Source: Rhypophila decipiens
Lineage: Eukaryota; Ascomycota; Sordariomycetes; Sordariales; Naviculisporaceae
NCBI GenBank assembly: GCA_033297075.1
Contig: MU858386.1
Span: forward strand, 1 to 15,930
Direction of reading: 5' to 3'
Length of the DNA stretch: 15,930 nucleotides
Positions 1 through 8,310 of the stretch are shown one piece after another (position 1 is the first letter of the stretch; each line of letters starts with the position of its first letter). The position numbers and the translations under genes were made by a program. The notes beneath the pieces were generated by a model. The model ran no database searches and was not told where the DNA came from. It was given only the letters and a program-made list of their open reading frames with translations.

Positions 1-2681
1 GAGTCTCCATCACCTGCACCTCCAGCTTCTCGGCGTCGTCCCACCGGCCCTGGTTCCGGTACGTCGACGCAAGGTTGGCCATGCTCGTCAGCGTGGAGGG
101 ATGATCGGCCCCCAGCTTCGTCTTGCTCGTCTCCATCACCTGCACCTCCAGCTTCTCGGCGTCGTCCCACCGGCCCTGGTTCCGGTACGTCGACGCAAGG
201 TTGGCCATGCTCGTCAGCGTGGAGGGATGATCGGCCCCCAGCTTCGTCTTGCGAGTCTCCATCACCTGCACCTCCAGCTTCTCGGCCTCCTCCCACTGGC
301 CCCTTAAATTAAGTGCTAACGCTACCATCGCTATCGCATCTAATGTCTCTTCTTGCTCCCGTCCTAGCACCTTCTTCCTTACTCTCATCGCCTGCCTTGA
401 TAATTCCTCAGCTTCAGCTCCATTCCCTATACTCCAAGTATACCAAGCTGCCTTGTATAGTATTGTTGCCCAATTTTGCAACGACTTTTCTTCCTTTGGA
501 GCAACTGCTGCTGCCGACTTAGCATGTGGGAAAAGAGCTTGGCATTCCATCCAGTTCCTGTATTCCCCTGTCGGGAGCCGTTCCGAGAGTCTTCTAAGAA
601 ATTGATTCCTCCAATGATTCTGCTGTCCGTGGGCTTCGAGCCACTCTAGTGTAGCTAGCTGTACTAGCCGATGCATCTCAAATGTTTTTCCGTCTCCATT
701 GGTAGAGATGAACGAGAAGTTTCGTAGTGTCATAATATCGTCCCTAAATCCGATATTCTCCCCGTCATCACTACTGTCATCGTCATCGTCCCTGTCTTCC
801 CCGTTGCCTTCTTCGTCGCTGTTGTCCCATGGAAACAATGCATTATCACCATCTTCTGTATTGCCCTGTATTGGCCTCTCATTTTGCTCCTGACCGCTCT
901 TTATCTCCCCATCTTGACACTGAAGGAGACTTGCGGGAATGCCTTGCCGGTCGCAAAAGCTCATAAGGGATAAAGTGTGGACTGCGGATGGCCGAATCTT
1001 ATAAATATGGTCGATTGATATCTGCCATGTAATGAGGATCGAATTCTTAGCGGCCGTATCTCGACGAAGATTTCCACTCTCGTAGCTAAGAAGACCCGCC
1101 TTTTTGCGAGTGCTCTTCCGGAACTTGTCAAGGTATTGCTGCACCGAGCAAGGCGGCCACGTTTGCGAAATATAAGCAGCCGCCTGAACGATAGCAAGCG
1201 GCATACACTCCAGAGCTGTGACGAGCTCGTCCATACTATCGCCCACTTCGCACTGCCGTAGCTTCTTTTGCAGTAGGGTTAATGCATCTTCCTTGTCCAT
1301 TGGATTGACTGCGATGATATGACGATCCTCTACCAGTTCTGATGCAGCTTCATTGCTTCGCGACGTAACGAGAATAGATCCATTCTGGCACTGCGGAAGG
1401 CACCATATTAGTGGTTGCGTGTACGTGCCGTCTTTGTCGGCAGGATGCCTATCTCCGCCGATACACGAAGCCGTCAGGAAGCCGGCGTCATCAAGATTGT
1501 CCAGAATAAGCATCCAACGTCCATTCCTCCCGTCACCCAACCAATCGTGCACCAGCTGAAATATGTTGGCCTTTGGATCATGTCGCCCTGGGATTTTGAC
1601 AAATGCAGCGATTTCTCGGAAACTCTGCTCGAAGCGGGCCTTATTGCTTGCATGAACCCAAAAGACCCATGATGCAGGCGATTCGTCTCGTATCCGGTAT
1701 CCGTATTCGATAGCCAGTTGAGATTTGCTTTGCAGCAGTCAGCCACTGCCGTTTCCTGACAGGAAGGAAGGATACATACCCGACGCCACCTAGGCCGACA
1801 AGTGCAGTGCGAGACCCTGGTTTGACACCATTGCGGGACATCTGGTCGAGGAGAGCTTGCCTCTCAACAAAATCTTCATCACGGCTGAAGGGGATCATGA
1901 TCGATGGGTTTGACCGGCTTTCTGATTGTTCCGACCCCGAAACTTCATCAATCTCCTTCCGTAGCCGGCGGACCGCATAATCCTTTCCTTCGCCATAATT
2001 TGGAAGCATAAAGACGCCAAAGATCCCCAGGAGACAGTATGCCCAATCTTCTTCGTACGTAGTTTCGCGCTTCTCTGCCCATTTGAATCGCTCCTCGACA
2101 TTGTACTGGGAAAGACGGTTGTCGAGAAGTGCCTGGATAGGAATACCCGCTATTTCGTGGATTGTAGGTGCTAAAGACAACTTATCACCAAGACGCTGGC
2201 CCTCCTGCGTGAAGAACTCCACTGATACTGGTGCAAGAAGCTCTTGGAGCGTCCAGCCTCGAGTGAACCATCTGTGTCCTCGAAAAGCGGAATCCCATAG
2301 AGGCTCGGGCTGCTGGCCATCCCGCTTGCTATCTGCAGCAGAGATATTTGACAAATATACATAGCATCGGGTCGCATCACGGTACCAGCGAAACATCGAG
2401 TTGATGGATCTCTGCACTTCGGTCGGATCCGATTTTTTTATGCAGCAAGTATCCACCCAGAAATACTCGAGGCCGTCGCGCTTCGCTTGCTCCGCGCAGA
2501 ACTGGATCTTCTTGTAGCCAACCTTATCCTTGCCAGTCCCCTCCGTCAAGTCTCTGTAGGTTACCTCGTCGCTATCGGGTCCCCATGTGTGCGATAGGAT
2601 AGCGTAGCGGGGGATCTTGTCGGGAGGCAGATCGTCTGTTAAGCTGGGCTCGTTTCTATCGTCGCGTTTGAGGAGCCGCAT
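1..2681 (-). CDS. HET / NB-ARC / TPR NLR-like protein, partial (runs off left edge)
   Basis: Likely intracellular STAND receptor of the fungal heterokaryon-incompatibility type. Exons are 1780-2681 and <1-1727; about 876 residues are visible and the C-terminus lies beyond the window. The HET domain has YAILSHTWG (residues 26-34), WVDTCCI (75-81) and RGWTLQELLAP (about 141-151). A linker with FSRDEDFVERQ leads into NB-ARC: P-loop GLGGVGKS (about 296-303, split by the intron), Walker B WMLILDN (about 372-378), sensor-like GSILVTSRS, a CMPLA segment matching the GLPLA motif, and an MHRLV segment near 652 in MHD position. An acidic D/E/S-rich stretch lies at about 605-632. TPR repeats of the kinesin-light-chain type (LGADHPSTLTSMANLA) start near 777. 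The start ATG gives the usual HET N-terminus (MRLLK). By family knowledge, NB-ARC oligomerisation triggers the HET cell-death domain; the ligand is unknown. No lesion is seen. Confidence 0.93.
3..254 (-). repeat. Two near-identical 126-bp TPR repeat units
   Basis: Units 3-128 and 129-254 are each 42 codons, matching one TPR-type unit of the NLR. They differ by only a few bases, including AGC versus CGC in the METS/METR codon. A third, divergent unit starts at 255 and shares the first ~45 bp. Identity at the DNA level, not only in the protein, points to recent duplication or gene conversion. The array continues out of the window, so copy number is unknown. Confidence 0.9.
1728..1779 (-). other. 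Intron splitting the NB-ARC P-loop
   Basis: A 52-bp intron on the minus strand with donor GTATGT, a CTGAC branch-like site and acceptor AAAG. Removing it joins GG to C, completes the second-to-last glycine codon of the P-loop and restores GLGGVGKSQLAIEYGY. Reading through it destroys the motif and reaches a stop near 1641, so the splice is required for a functional NB-ARC domain. Confidence 0.88.
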
Positions 2682-3235
2682 TGTTTTGTCGCTGTCGCCG
2701 AATCAAGCGGTTGGATGGATGCGCAAAGACAGGCGTGGGGAAGCAGGCAAGCTCGACAACAAAGATGCTGTGCCGTTGAGTACGTCGGCTCTGGGCTGGG
2801 GATGTGGGGGCAATTGTGGTGCGGCTCTGGAATGAGGGGTTGTGACATCCAGTTTGCGTCCAGGCAGCAATCCGAAAAGCTGTAGAAACCACGTGTTGCT
2901 GCCTTTAGCTTGTAGTCCGTTGCTTGCACCTAGGTATAGAAGGACAGGAGACGCAAACCGCAAAAGCGGTTTGCCTAAAGAGCCTTGAGGAACGATATTA
3001 GAATTTGCGGCAATCTCAACGTGTGGAATTGACAATAGCCACCAGTTTGTCAACCGGGCTTCTGATGAAGAATACTTTGTTTTGGTGGCTTACGTTAGTG
3101 TGGGATTTCAAGCATCTGATAACGGATTTCGCCGCAAAGTGGCACATTCATTCCCAACAAAGGTTGTCTAGAAAGCGGTGAAATGAGCTGATTGGGTAAG
3201 ATTCCATGAAATATGCACATAAATTCTATTTGAAG
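2682..3235. other. Upstream region of the NLR gene, no gene seen
   Basis: This 554-bp stretch contains only short overlapping reading frames with no recognisable protein pattern. It should hold the NLR promoter, but no convincing TATA box or operator could be picked out. A CACGTG hexamer lies at about 2890. Confidence 0.5.
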
Positions 3236-3332
3236 TGGATGGATGGATGGATGGAATTTATTTCGCCCGGAGGCACTGAGCCTAAAGGGCCTATGCACGC
3301 TAACTACATTCGGTTCATCCAAATCCGCCATT
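3236..3332 (-). mobile_element. 5'-truncated LINE-like 3' end with GGAT/ATCC tail
   Basis: On the minus strand this ~97-bp piece ends in an (ATCC)n tract (3237-3254). About 88 bp match the end of the insertion at 7675-7860 with no mismatch that I found, in inverted orientation. The match stops abruptly at the CCGCCATT segment (3325-3332), as expected for 5' truncation in target-primed reverse transcription. I saw no clean target-site duplication here. No coding capacity. Confidence 0.68.
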
Positions 3333-3540
3333 GTTGTTCATTTACATCTTATGTTCTGTTGAACTGCGTCTCTACTGCTCCAACTCAGGGCTACCTGTCC
3401 GGTCCGCTTCGAATTTCGCTGCGACGAGGCGGGTAAAGAGATGAAGTTTATTCAGGTCGCCGAGGGCGGTATGGCAAGGCTGTTAGGGAAAGATTTCAAT
3501 TTGATATTGATATTTAACATATTCCAAAAGCCTGTCCGAC

Positions 3541-3785
3541 AGTGACGCCAAGTGGCTGGCGGCTGGCCGGCTCGGCAATGTGGGGCTTATCGCGTCATGG
3601 CTTATCGATTAACCCACTTACCCCACCACCACTTTCTGCCGTATTCGCCGCCTTCGGTACGTACTACAACAACGCGCGATCTTCGCGTTGCTTGATCCTT
3701 TCCCCTTTCTTCTTCAACTTAGAATAACTACAATACAGTAGGGCTATTAGCAGCTTTGTCTCTTATTTGCCTGCTCGCCGTGACT
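3541..3785 (+). mobile_element. 245-bp non-autonomous TIR element (MITE-like), copy 1
   Basis: The left end reads AGTGACGCCAAGTGGC and the reverse complement of the right end reads AGTCACGGCGAGCAGGC, an imperfect terminal inverted repeat. It is flanked by an exact 5-bp target-site duplication, CCGAC (3536-3540 and 3786-3790). A second copy at 7567-7967 differs by about 3 substitutions and a 42-bp deletion over ~203 shared bp. There is no transposase frame, so it must move in trans. The superfamily is not assigned, because a 5-bp duplication fits several DNA-transposon groups. It lies in the 3' end of the neighbouring minus-strand gene. Confidence 0.86.
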
Positions 3786-4939
3786 CCGACCCACTCTTGT
3801 CTAGTCCAACTCTGAATACTTCTTTGAGACATGACGGCTGCGATGGGGTCGTGTTGCACTTTCTGGGGTTGCAGGTGTGTTTGAGTCCACCGAGGATTCG
3901 AGGATTCTTCGTAGTTGGCAACGGTTGACGGAGAAAGGGGGGCGGATGGCGATTTCATGGTATCATCGGGTCTGGTCTGTGCCGGCCCCGGTGTGGTTGC
4001 CTTGGTGCCGGAAGGAGTTGTAATTCTGCCACCAGGCTCCGAGATGCGTGGTTTTTTCGTCGGAGTCGACGAAGCTGCCAGTCTATCCCAGCGTAACCTT
4101 TTCGAAGATGGCGTCGTGGCGGGACTTGATACCGATGCTGCCGAGTTCGATCTCGGCAGGTAGGCTAGGTCGAGGACCCGCAGGGCGAGATGGTTCATGT
4201 CAGCTGTGCGGCCGGCCACCTTCGCAGTGACACTGAGAAGAGACCCCGATTGTGGTGTCTTGACTTTCTCCCAGTGTTTGGTGTTTTTGAGGAAGCAAGG
4301 TACCGAGTACTGTACCGGAGCGTGTTTCGAGGTGTCATATACTGATGTTTCAATAACAAAGGAGCGGGGCTCAGAGGTATCGGCGGAGTTGGCATCGCAA
4401 GAAGACACTGAGCCGATGAGAGACACCATCGGGCACCACTGTCCCGGTAAGTGCTGGTGGCACTCGTCGGAGTCGGTCACGTCCTCAGGGTGCCTAAAGG
4501 ATTAGTCCGAGTTGAATACAGGATGTGGTCAGGCACACATCATTAAACTCAATGTCTGGATGTTGATCTCCAAAGTCCCATCGTCTGACGGCGTGGCTGA
4601 GAAGCGGCCATCGGTGTAGAAGAAGGTGTTGGCGACATAGCGTTCTTGTTCTTCTCGTGTCAGATAGGTGTGGATGTGCGTGCGGATTACTCCAACGGTG
4701 ATGCTAGAACTGTGAAAGCCGTCTTCTTCAAAAACATTGATGTCGGTGTGGATTTCGATGCAATTGGGAGTGTCTTTGCTCGAATCATCCGCAATTGAGT
4801 GGACGAAATCACGTAAGCGAGTCAGGTTTGAGAATGTTGGTGTCGAGATATAATTGAGGGGAGTTGAGTGATGAAGGGCACGGAGGAAAGTGAAGTGAGA
4901 CAAGCGGGATGGAGAGTGGAAGAGGACTCTTGTCTCAGT
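3728..4939 (-). pseudogene. Probable OB-fold nuclear protein, altered at both ends
   Basis: Two segments join across a 45-bp intron (4494-4538): 4539-4939 and 3728-4493. The joined frame reads SLMM then HPEDVTDSDE. The region after the junction has an OB-fold-like pattern: strands VSLIGSVS, SFVIETSVYD, VQYSVPCFL, helix TKHWEKV, then LLSVTAKVAGRT and HLALRVLDLAYLP. The first segment (SITVGVIRTHIHTYL through LEINIQTLSLM) may be a second such fold. The tail is Ser/Pro/Thr-rich with nuclear-localisation-like KRLRWDRL and TPTKKPR. The open frame reaches back only to a TAG at 4940-4942, has no ATG before LSLMM, and I found no upstream exon with one. The last ~19 codons and stop come from the TIR element at 3541-3785. 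OB folds bind single-stranded nucleic acid or proteins; that role here is inference. It could still be expressed from an unseen 5' exon. Confidence 0.6.
4494..4538 (-). other. Intron in the OB-fold-like gene
   Basis: A 45-bp minus-strand intron with donor GTGTGC, a CTAAT branch-like site and acceptor CTTTAG. Splicing joins AT to G and carries the frame through, avoiding a TGA at 4529-4531. The donor is less common than GTATGT or GTAAGT, and the intron is near the short limit for fungi. Confidence 0.66.
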
Positions 4940-5879
4940 CTAATATTGGCTAGTTGGTAGCGGGTAGTTTATTCAGTTGCAGTCGTTAGATAGACAAGAT
5001 CACCCTCAAGGGGGAGAAGTCAGGTGGGTCAGTGGTGAAATTTGTGATATTCGCTGATGGTGACTCAATGGCAGGATAGTGTGCGGAAGGGATGGGTCAA
5101 CAAGCCAGTGGGCATCAAGATAGTTATCTGTCCGTACTGTATGCTGTTTGCTTTTTCCAATTGAGTAACTTTTACAAGTCCAAGTTATGCACGAACAGCA
5201 GATGGATGCACGGGTTGTCGTTTGATAGAGCATGCAATTCGTTGATTGGGTCTATTTTGATTGCTATTTTAGCGAGGAATGCATAGCATCGGTGGGAGCA
5301 CAGCATGTGAGCATACGCGCAGGTTAATAACATCGCCACCGGATTCTGAGCAGGGCTTTGTTGCCGACCTAACCGGATTTGCGCATGAGAGCGGTGATTA
5401 AGCACAGACGGCAAGAAAGAAGATGAAAGAGGAGGAGGAAGAGGAGGAGGAAGAGGAGGAGGAAGAGGAGGAGGAAGAGAAGGAGGAAGAAGACGGGGGT
5501 GCCGGTGTATGCATGGTTAGTTGATAGAAAACGGGTCATTGGGCTGTTATGCATTGTGACTGGGAGAAGGCCGTGGGTCAGGAGGGGGGAAATATGGGAA
5601 GGGAATAAGAAGATGATATGCCGTATAGACAGCAGATTGAGTTGGAAGGCAAAGTGGTATGCATCGCCACGAAAACGGAGACCGAGACAGTTCGTGGCCG
5701 TTCTCGACAGAATGGGTGCAGATTCTGCGCCAACCAGAGAATCTGGCTTCCGTTTGCTTAGACGGGTACCTATGTATGAATTTTGACGAGGACGAATCCT
5801 ATCACAGGAGGTACGTAATACGCATGATGTGGCCGTTGTGGAAAGAAGGTGATGGCTGACGGGAAATTCATTCAAACCA
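4940..5879. other. Non-coding stretch without a credible gene
   Basis: Reading frames here are short or are created by low-complexity sequence. The longest, on the minus strand across 5369-5875, owes part of its length to translation of the GA-rich microsatellite into a Leu/Phe repeat. I see no conserved domain, tRNA or clear element boundary. Confidence 0.55.
5427..5493 (+). repeat. GA-rich microsatellite, 12-bp unit
   Basis: Purine-only tract built from the unit GAGGAGGAGGAA, repeated about four to five times and then decaying. One strand is pure purine and the other pure pyrimidine, so it can form triplex-type structures and is prone to slippage. No coding role is supported. Confidence 0.9.
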
Positions 5880-6811
5880 GGGCGGCACTACAACATCTTG
5901 CCATGTTTGTTCCTTGGCAGTTTTTTCGTTGACGAATCGGTTGGCGATATGAATGAGATCTGGGAAAGACACAAATTGCGGCTGTCGAAGAGAGTTTCAA
6001 TTCTGGCTGACAACACGGTCTGCTGAAGACGTAAAAAGCGACTCTAGGCAATGGGCCGCCTCTTCCGGTGAATTCTATACGACAACCGATGGGGTCGAAC
6101 AGGGTACAACCAGGGGGGATGGGCTACAGAGGACAGGCCACCGATCCGTTAGGATGGGTATTGTAACTTGCCTGCTTGATGTTTTGAGAAATGCCACAGC
6201 TGGCCAACAGGTCACAGCGAACTCACCGGAGATCTCTGCCATGCTGGGCCAACTGCTCCAGTTTCAGGGAAACGCCTTGGCGTCTGAAGATGAATTCAAC
6301 GACACGATATTTCCTGAGCAGAGCAAAGTCGGAGTAATCATTCCAAATCAGGAGCAGATCAGGTCTATCAAGTCACAGCAAGCCAGTGCCTCGCGGGAAA
6401 GGGAGAGGATGATCCAAGGAATCCAAAGCCTGCTGGATGGTGACTGAACCGTTCATGGGAGACCTTCGCATAGTGTCCCAGACGGTTTTGAGGAGGAAGA
6501 TCTACACGCCCCTATCGCAGGCTCAGAACCTCTTGTCAGTGGCACAGAGCCGTCGGTCAACATCCAGTTTGGCCAATCCACGTCGTTCTTCGCAGTCGGA
6601 AAGACGATAGCCGAGACGCACACACTCAACAAAAGACAGAGTATCGCTCTATGGCTGATATGTCGACAGTTGGATCGAGTATGTCGGGACGAGAGTGGCA
6701 CTCCTCAGCTCTGCCAATTCATCGGCGGCGAAGGCGGTACTGGCAAATCACGAATCATCGCGGCCCTTGCCGAGTTATTTACACAGATGAGGCAATCGCA
6801 TCGTCTGTTAT
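5880..6811 (+). pseudogene. PIF1-like helicase fragment, Helitron RepHel type
   Basis: Relic of the helicase part of a Helitron-type rolling-circle transposon protein. Segments in order: LQHLAMFVPWQFF (about 5888-5926), VDESVGDMNEIWERHKLRLSKR (to about 6000), SRQWAASSGEF and a Q/E-rich linker, then LNKRQSIALWLICRQL (about 6628) and the Walker A motif FIGGEGGTGKSRIIAALAELF (about 6718-6780). The frame breaks at the T-run 5921-5926, again near 6020, and at a TGA (6445-6447). After RLLYTA the expected Walker A follow-on (VTATSGTAA in the family) is lost, and the frame passes without a stop into LINE endonuclease sequence. No Rep nuclease or Helitron ends are seen. It cannot encode a working helicase. 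Confidence 0.78.
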
Positions 6812-7566
6812 ATACTGCTGCACGGATTCAGCTGCAAGACCAGGCAGTATTGGTAGTCTCAGTCTACGTGGAGGGTGGTAATAATGAAGCCTTAGAAGCA
6901 GCGGTGAGAGAACTCGACCAGATAATTAGGAGGTTTCGAAATGGAGGAGGCACTAGAACAGATGTCATCCTAGCCGGTGATTTCAACCGCCACGACCAGC
7001 TCTGGGGAGGGGACGACGTTTCGCCAATAAGACAAGGGGAAGGAGATCTTATCATCAACCTTATGGATGAGCATTCCCTTTGCAGCCTCCTCCCAAGAGG
7101 AACAAAGACATGGCAGTCTGGTAACGCAGAAAGTACAATCGACCTGGTGCTAGCCTCTGCAGAACTTGCAGACCAGCTCCTCAGATGCTCGATCCATCCT
7201 TGTGACCATGGGTCAGACCACCGAGCGATCGAGACGGCATTCGACATCGCACTAGAAGATCGACCAGTGGAGACGAGGTTCCTTTTCAAAAATGCTCCTT
7301 GGGCAGACATACGAAGCAGGGTGGCATCCAGCCTTGAACATGTCCCCTGGGATGGCAGCGTTCAACAGCAGACAGATCGACTAATGGCAGCAGTGGAAGA
7401 GGCAGTCTTTAGCCTAACGCCCAAAGCGAAGCCTTCCCCGTACGCCAAGAGGTGGTGAACGACAGATCTGAAGCGGCTCCGCCAAATATACACATCCTGG
7501 AGAAATCAGGCTAGAGCTCGGCGCAGGAAGAGCCAAACAGCACCAGACCTGGAACAGCGAGCAAAG

Positions 7567-7967
7567 AGTGACGGCAAGTGGCTGGCGGCTGGCCGGCTCG
7601 GCAATGTGGGCACCACTTTCTGCCGTATTCACCGCCTTCGGTACCTACTACAACAACGCGCGATCTTCGCGTTGAACACTTGGAGAACGCAACCTTCAAG
7701 GTGATCTGCTTATAAAATGAAAAGAGGCATCGGGTGATCTAGAGGTGAAAAAGTTGAGGGCTTGGACGAGATAATGGCGGATTTGGATGAACCGAATGTA
7801 GTTAGCGTGCATAGGCCCTTTAGGCTCAGTGCCTCCGGGCGAAATAAATTCCATCCATCCATCTTCGCGTTGCTTGATCCTTTCCCCTTTCTTCTTCAAC
7901 TTAGAATAACTACAATACAGTAGGGCTATTAGCAGCTTTGTCTCTTATTTGCCTGCTCGCCGTGACT
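7567..7967 (+). mobile_element. Non-autonomous TIR element, copy 2, with a nested insertion
   Basis: Same family as 3541-3785. Element sequence is 7567-7674 plus 7873-7967 (203 bp), split by the insertion at 7675-7860. The left end is AGTGACGGCAAGTGG and the right end is CTCGCCGTGACT. The exact 5-bp target-site duplication is CAAAG (7562-7566 and 7968-7972). Removing the element and one CAAAG restores the LINE frame RAK-TAAKEYHD, an independent check of both ends. It lacks 42 bp present in copy 1 (after GCAATGTGGG). About three substitutions separate the copies, so both moved fairly recently. Confidence 0.88.
7675..7860 (+). mobile_element. 186-bp LINE-like tail inside the TIR element
   Basis: Insertion bounded by an exact 12-bp target-site duplication, ATCTTCGCGTTG (7663-7674 and 7861-7872). 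Copy 1 of the TIR element has this site once (3679-3690), so it is the empty site. The insertion ends in (CCAT)n. A long duplication, 5' truncation and a tetranucleotide tail fit target-primed reverse transcription of a LINE, or of a SINE using LINE machinery. Relatives lie at 3236-3332 and 15730-15834. No open frame of note. Confidence 0.84.
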
Positions 7968-8123
7968 CAAAGACTGCCGCGAAAGAGTATCACGATGCCA
8001 TCCGCAAACAGAAGAGCTCGCATTGGAACGATTTCCTAGCTGACGATACTAACATCTGGCAAGCAACAAAATATCTTCAAACTGGCAGCAGTGCGTTAAG
8101 GTGGGGGGTTGCAGTAGATAAGG

Positions 8124-8310
8124 TGTTAGAAGCACGGCACACGCTTGGATCGAATGGATTGTTCCGTGACTAAGTTAGGAAGGAATTGGAGAGTTGTGTC
8201 TGTTTCTCTTCTTCTGTCTTTCTCTAGCTTCGCTAGAGGACCTCTATTATAGTTGTGAATAGTGGCAAGCTTACCGCACGGCAGTTACGTGGCTGTGGCG
8301 GCTTCTTACA
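8124..8310 (+). mobile_element. LTR-like block, possible solo LTR
   Basis: The 187-bp block begins TGTTAGAAG and ends CTTCTTACA, so it has TG...CA ends with a near-perfect 9-bp inverted repeat, typical of LTRs. It contains a pyrimidine-rich stretch followed by a 7-bp perfect stem (CTCTAGC / GCTAGAG, 8222-8238). There is no target-site duplication, no adjacent tRNA primer site and no second copy in the window. It could also be unrelated debris. Confidence 0.33.

Larger units (their letters stand above)
6812..8093 (+). pseudogene. LINE (Tad1-like) endonuclease and pre-RT fragment, interrupted
   Basis: Fragment of a non-LTR retrotransposon ORF2. Apurinic-like endonuclease motifs are VLVVSVYVEGG, ILAGDFNRHDQLWGG, STIDLVLAS and HGSDHRAIE, the last two holding the catalytic Asp and the SDH triad. 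Downstream comes the linker (KRWW, TDLKRLRQIYTSWRNQARARRR), then TAAKEYHDAIRKQK and NIWQATKYL after the insertion at 7567-7967. The N-terminal endonuclease half and all of the reverse transcriptase are absent. A TGA at 7456-7458 sits right after TGG in the conserved WWTTDL context, a TGG-to-TGA change typical of RIP. The left edge fuses in frame with the helicase relic; the right edge stops near 8093. Dead element. Confidence 0.85.

Noticed and set aside
1..254. CRISPR-like or satellite array
   Set aside because: The 126-bp period equals 42 codons, stays in frame and encodes TPR units with no spacers.
101..605. Plus-strand frames opposite the TPR array
   Set aside because: They are the antisense of the NLR exon and repeat with its 126-bp period; the minus strand carries clear TPR and NB-ARC motifs.
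5369..5875. 168-codon minus-strand frame with a long Leu/Phe repeat
   Set aside because: The repeat is the GA microsatellite read in translation; no domain, no conserved start context, and atypical composition.
7511..7899. Minus-strand frames across the nested insertion
   Set aside because: They span the TIR element and LINE-like tail junctions and have no coherent protein pattern.
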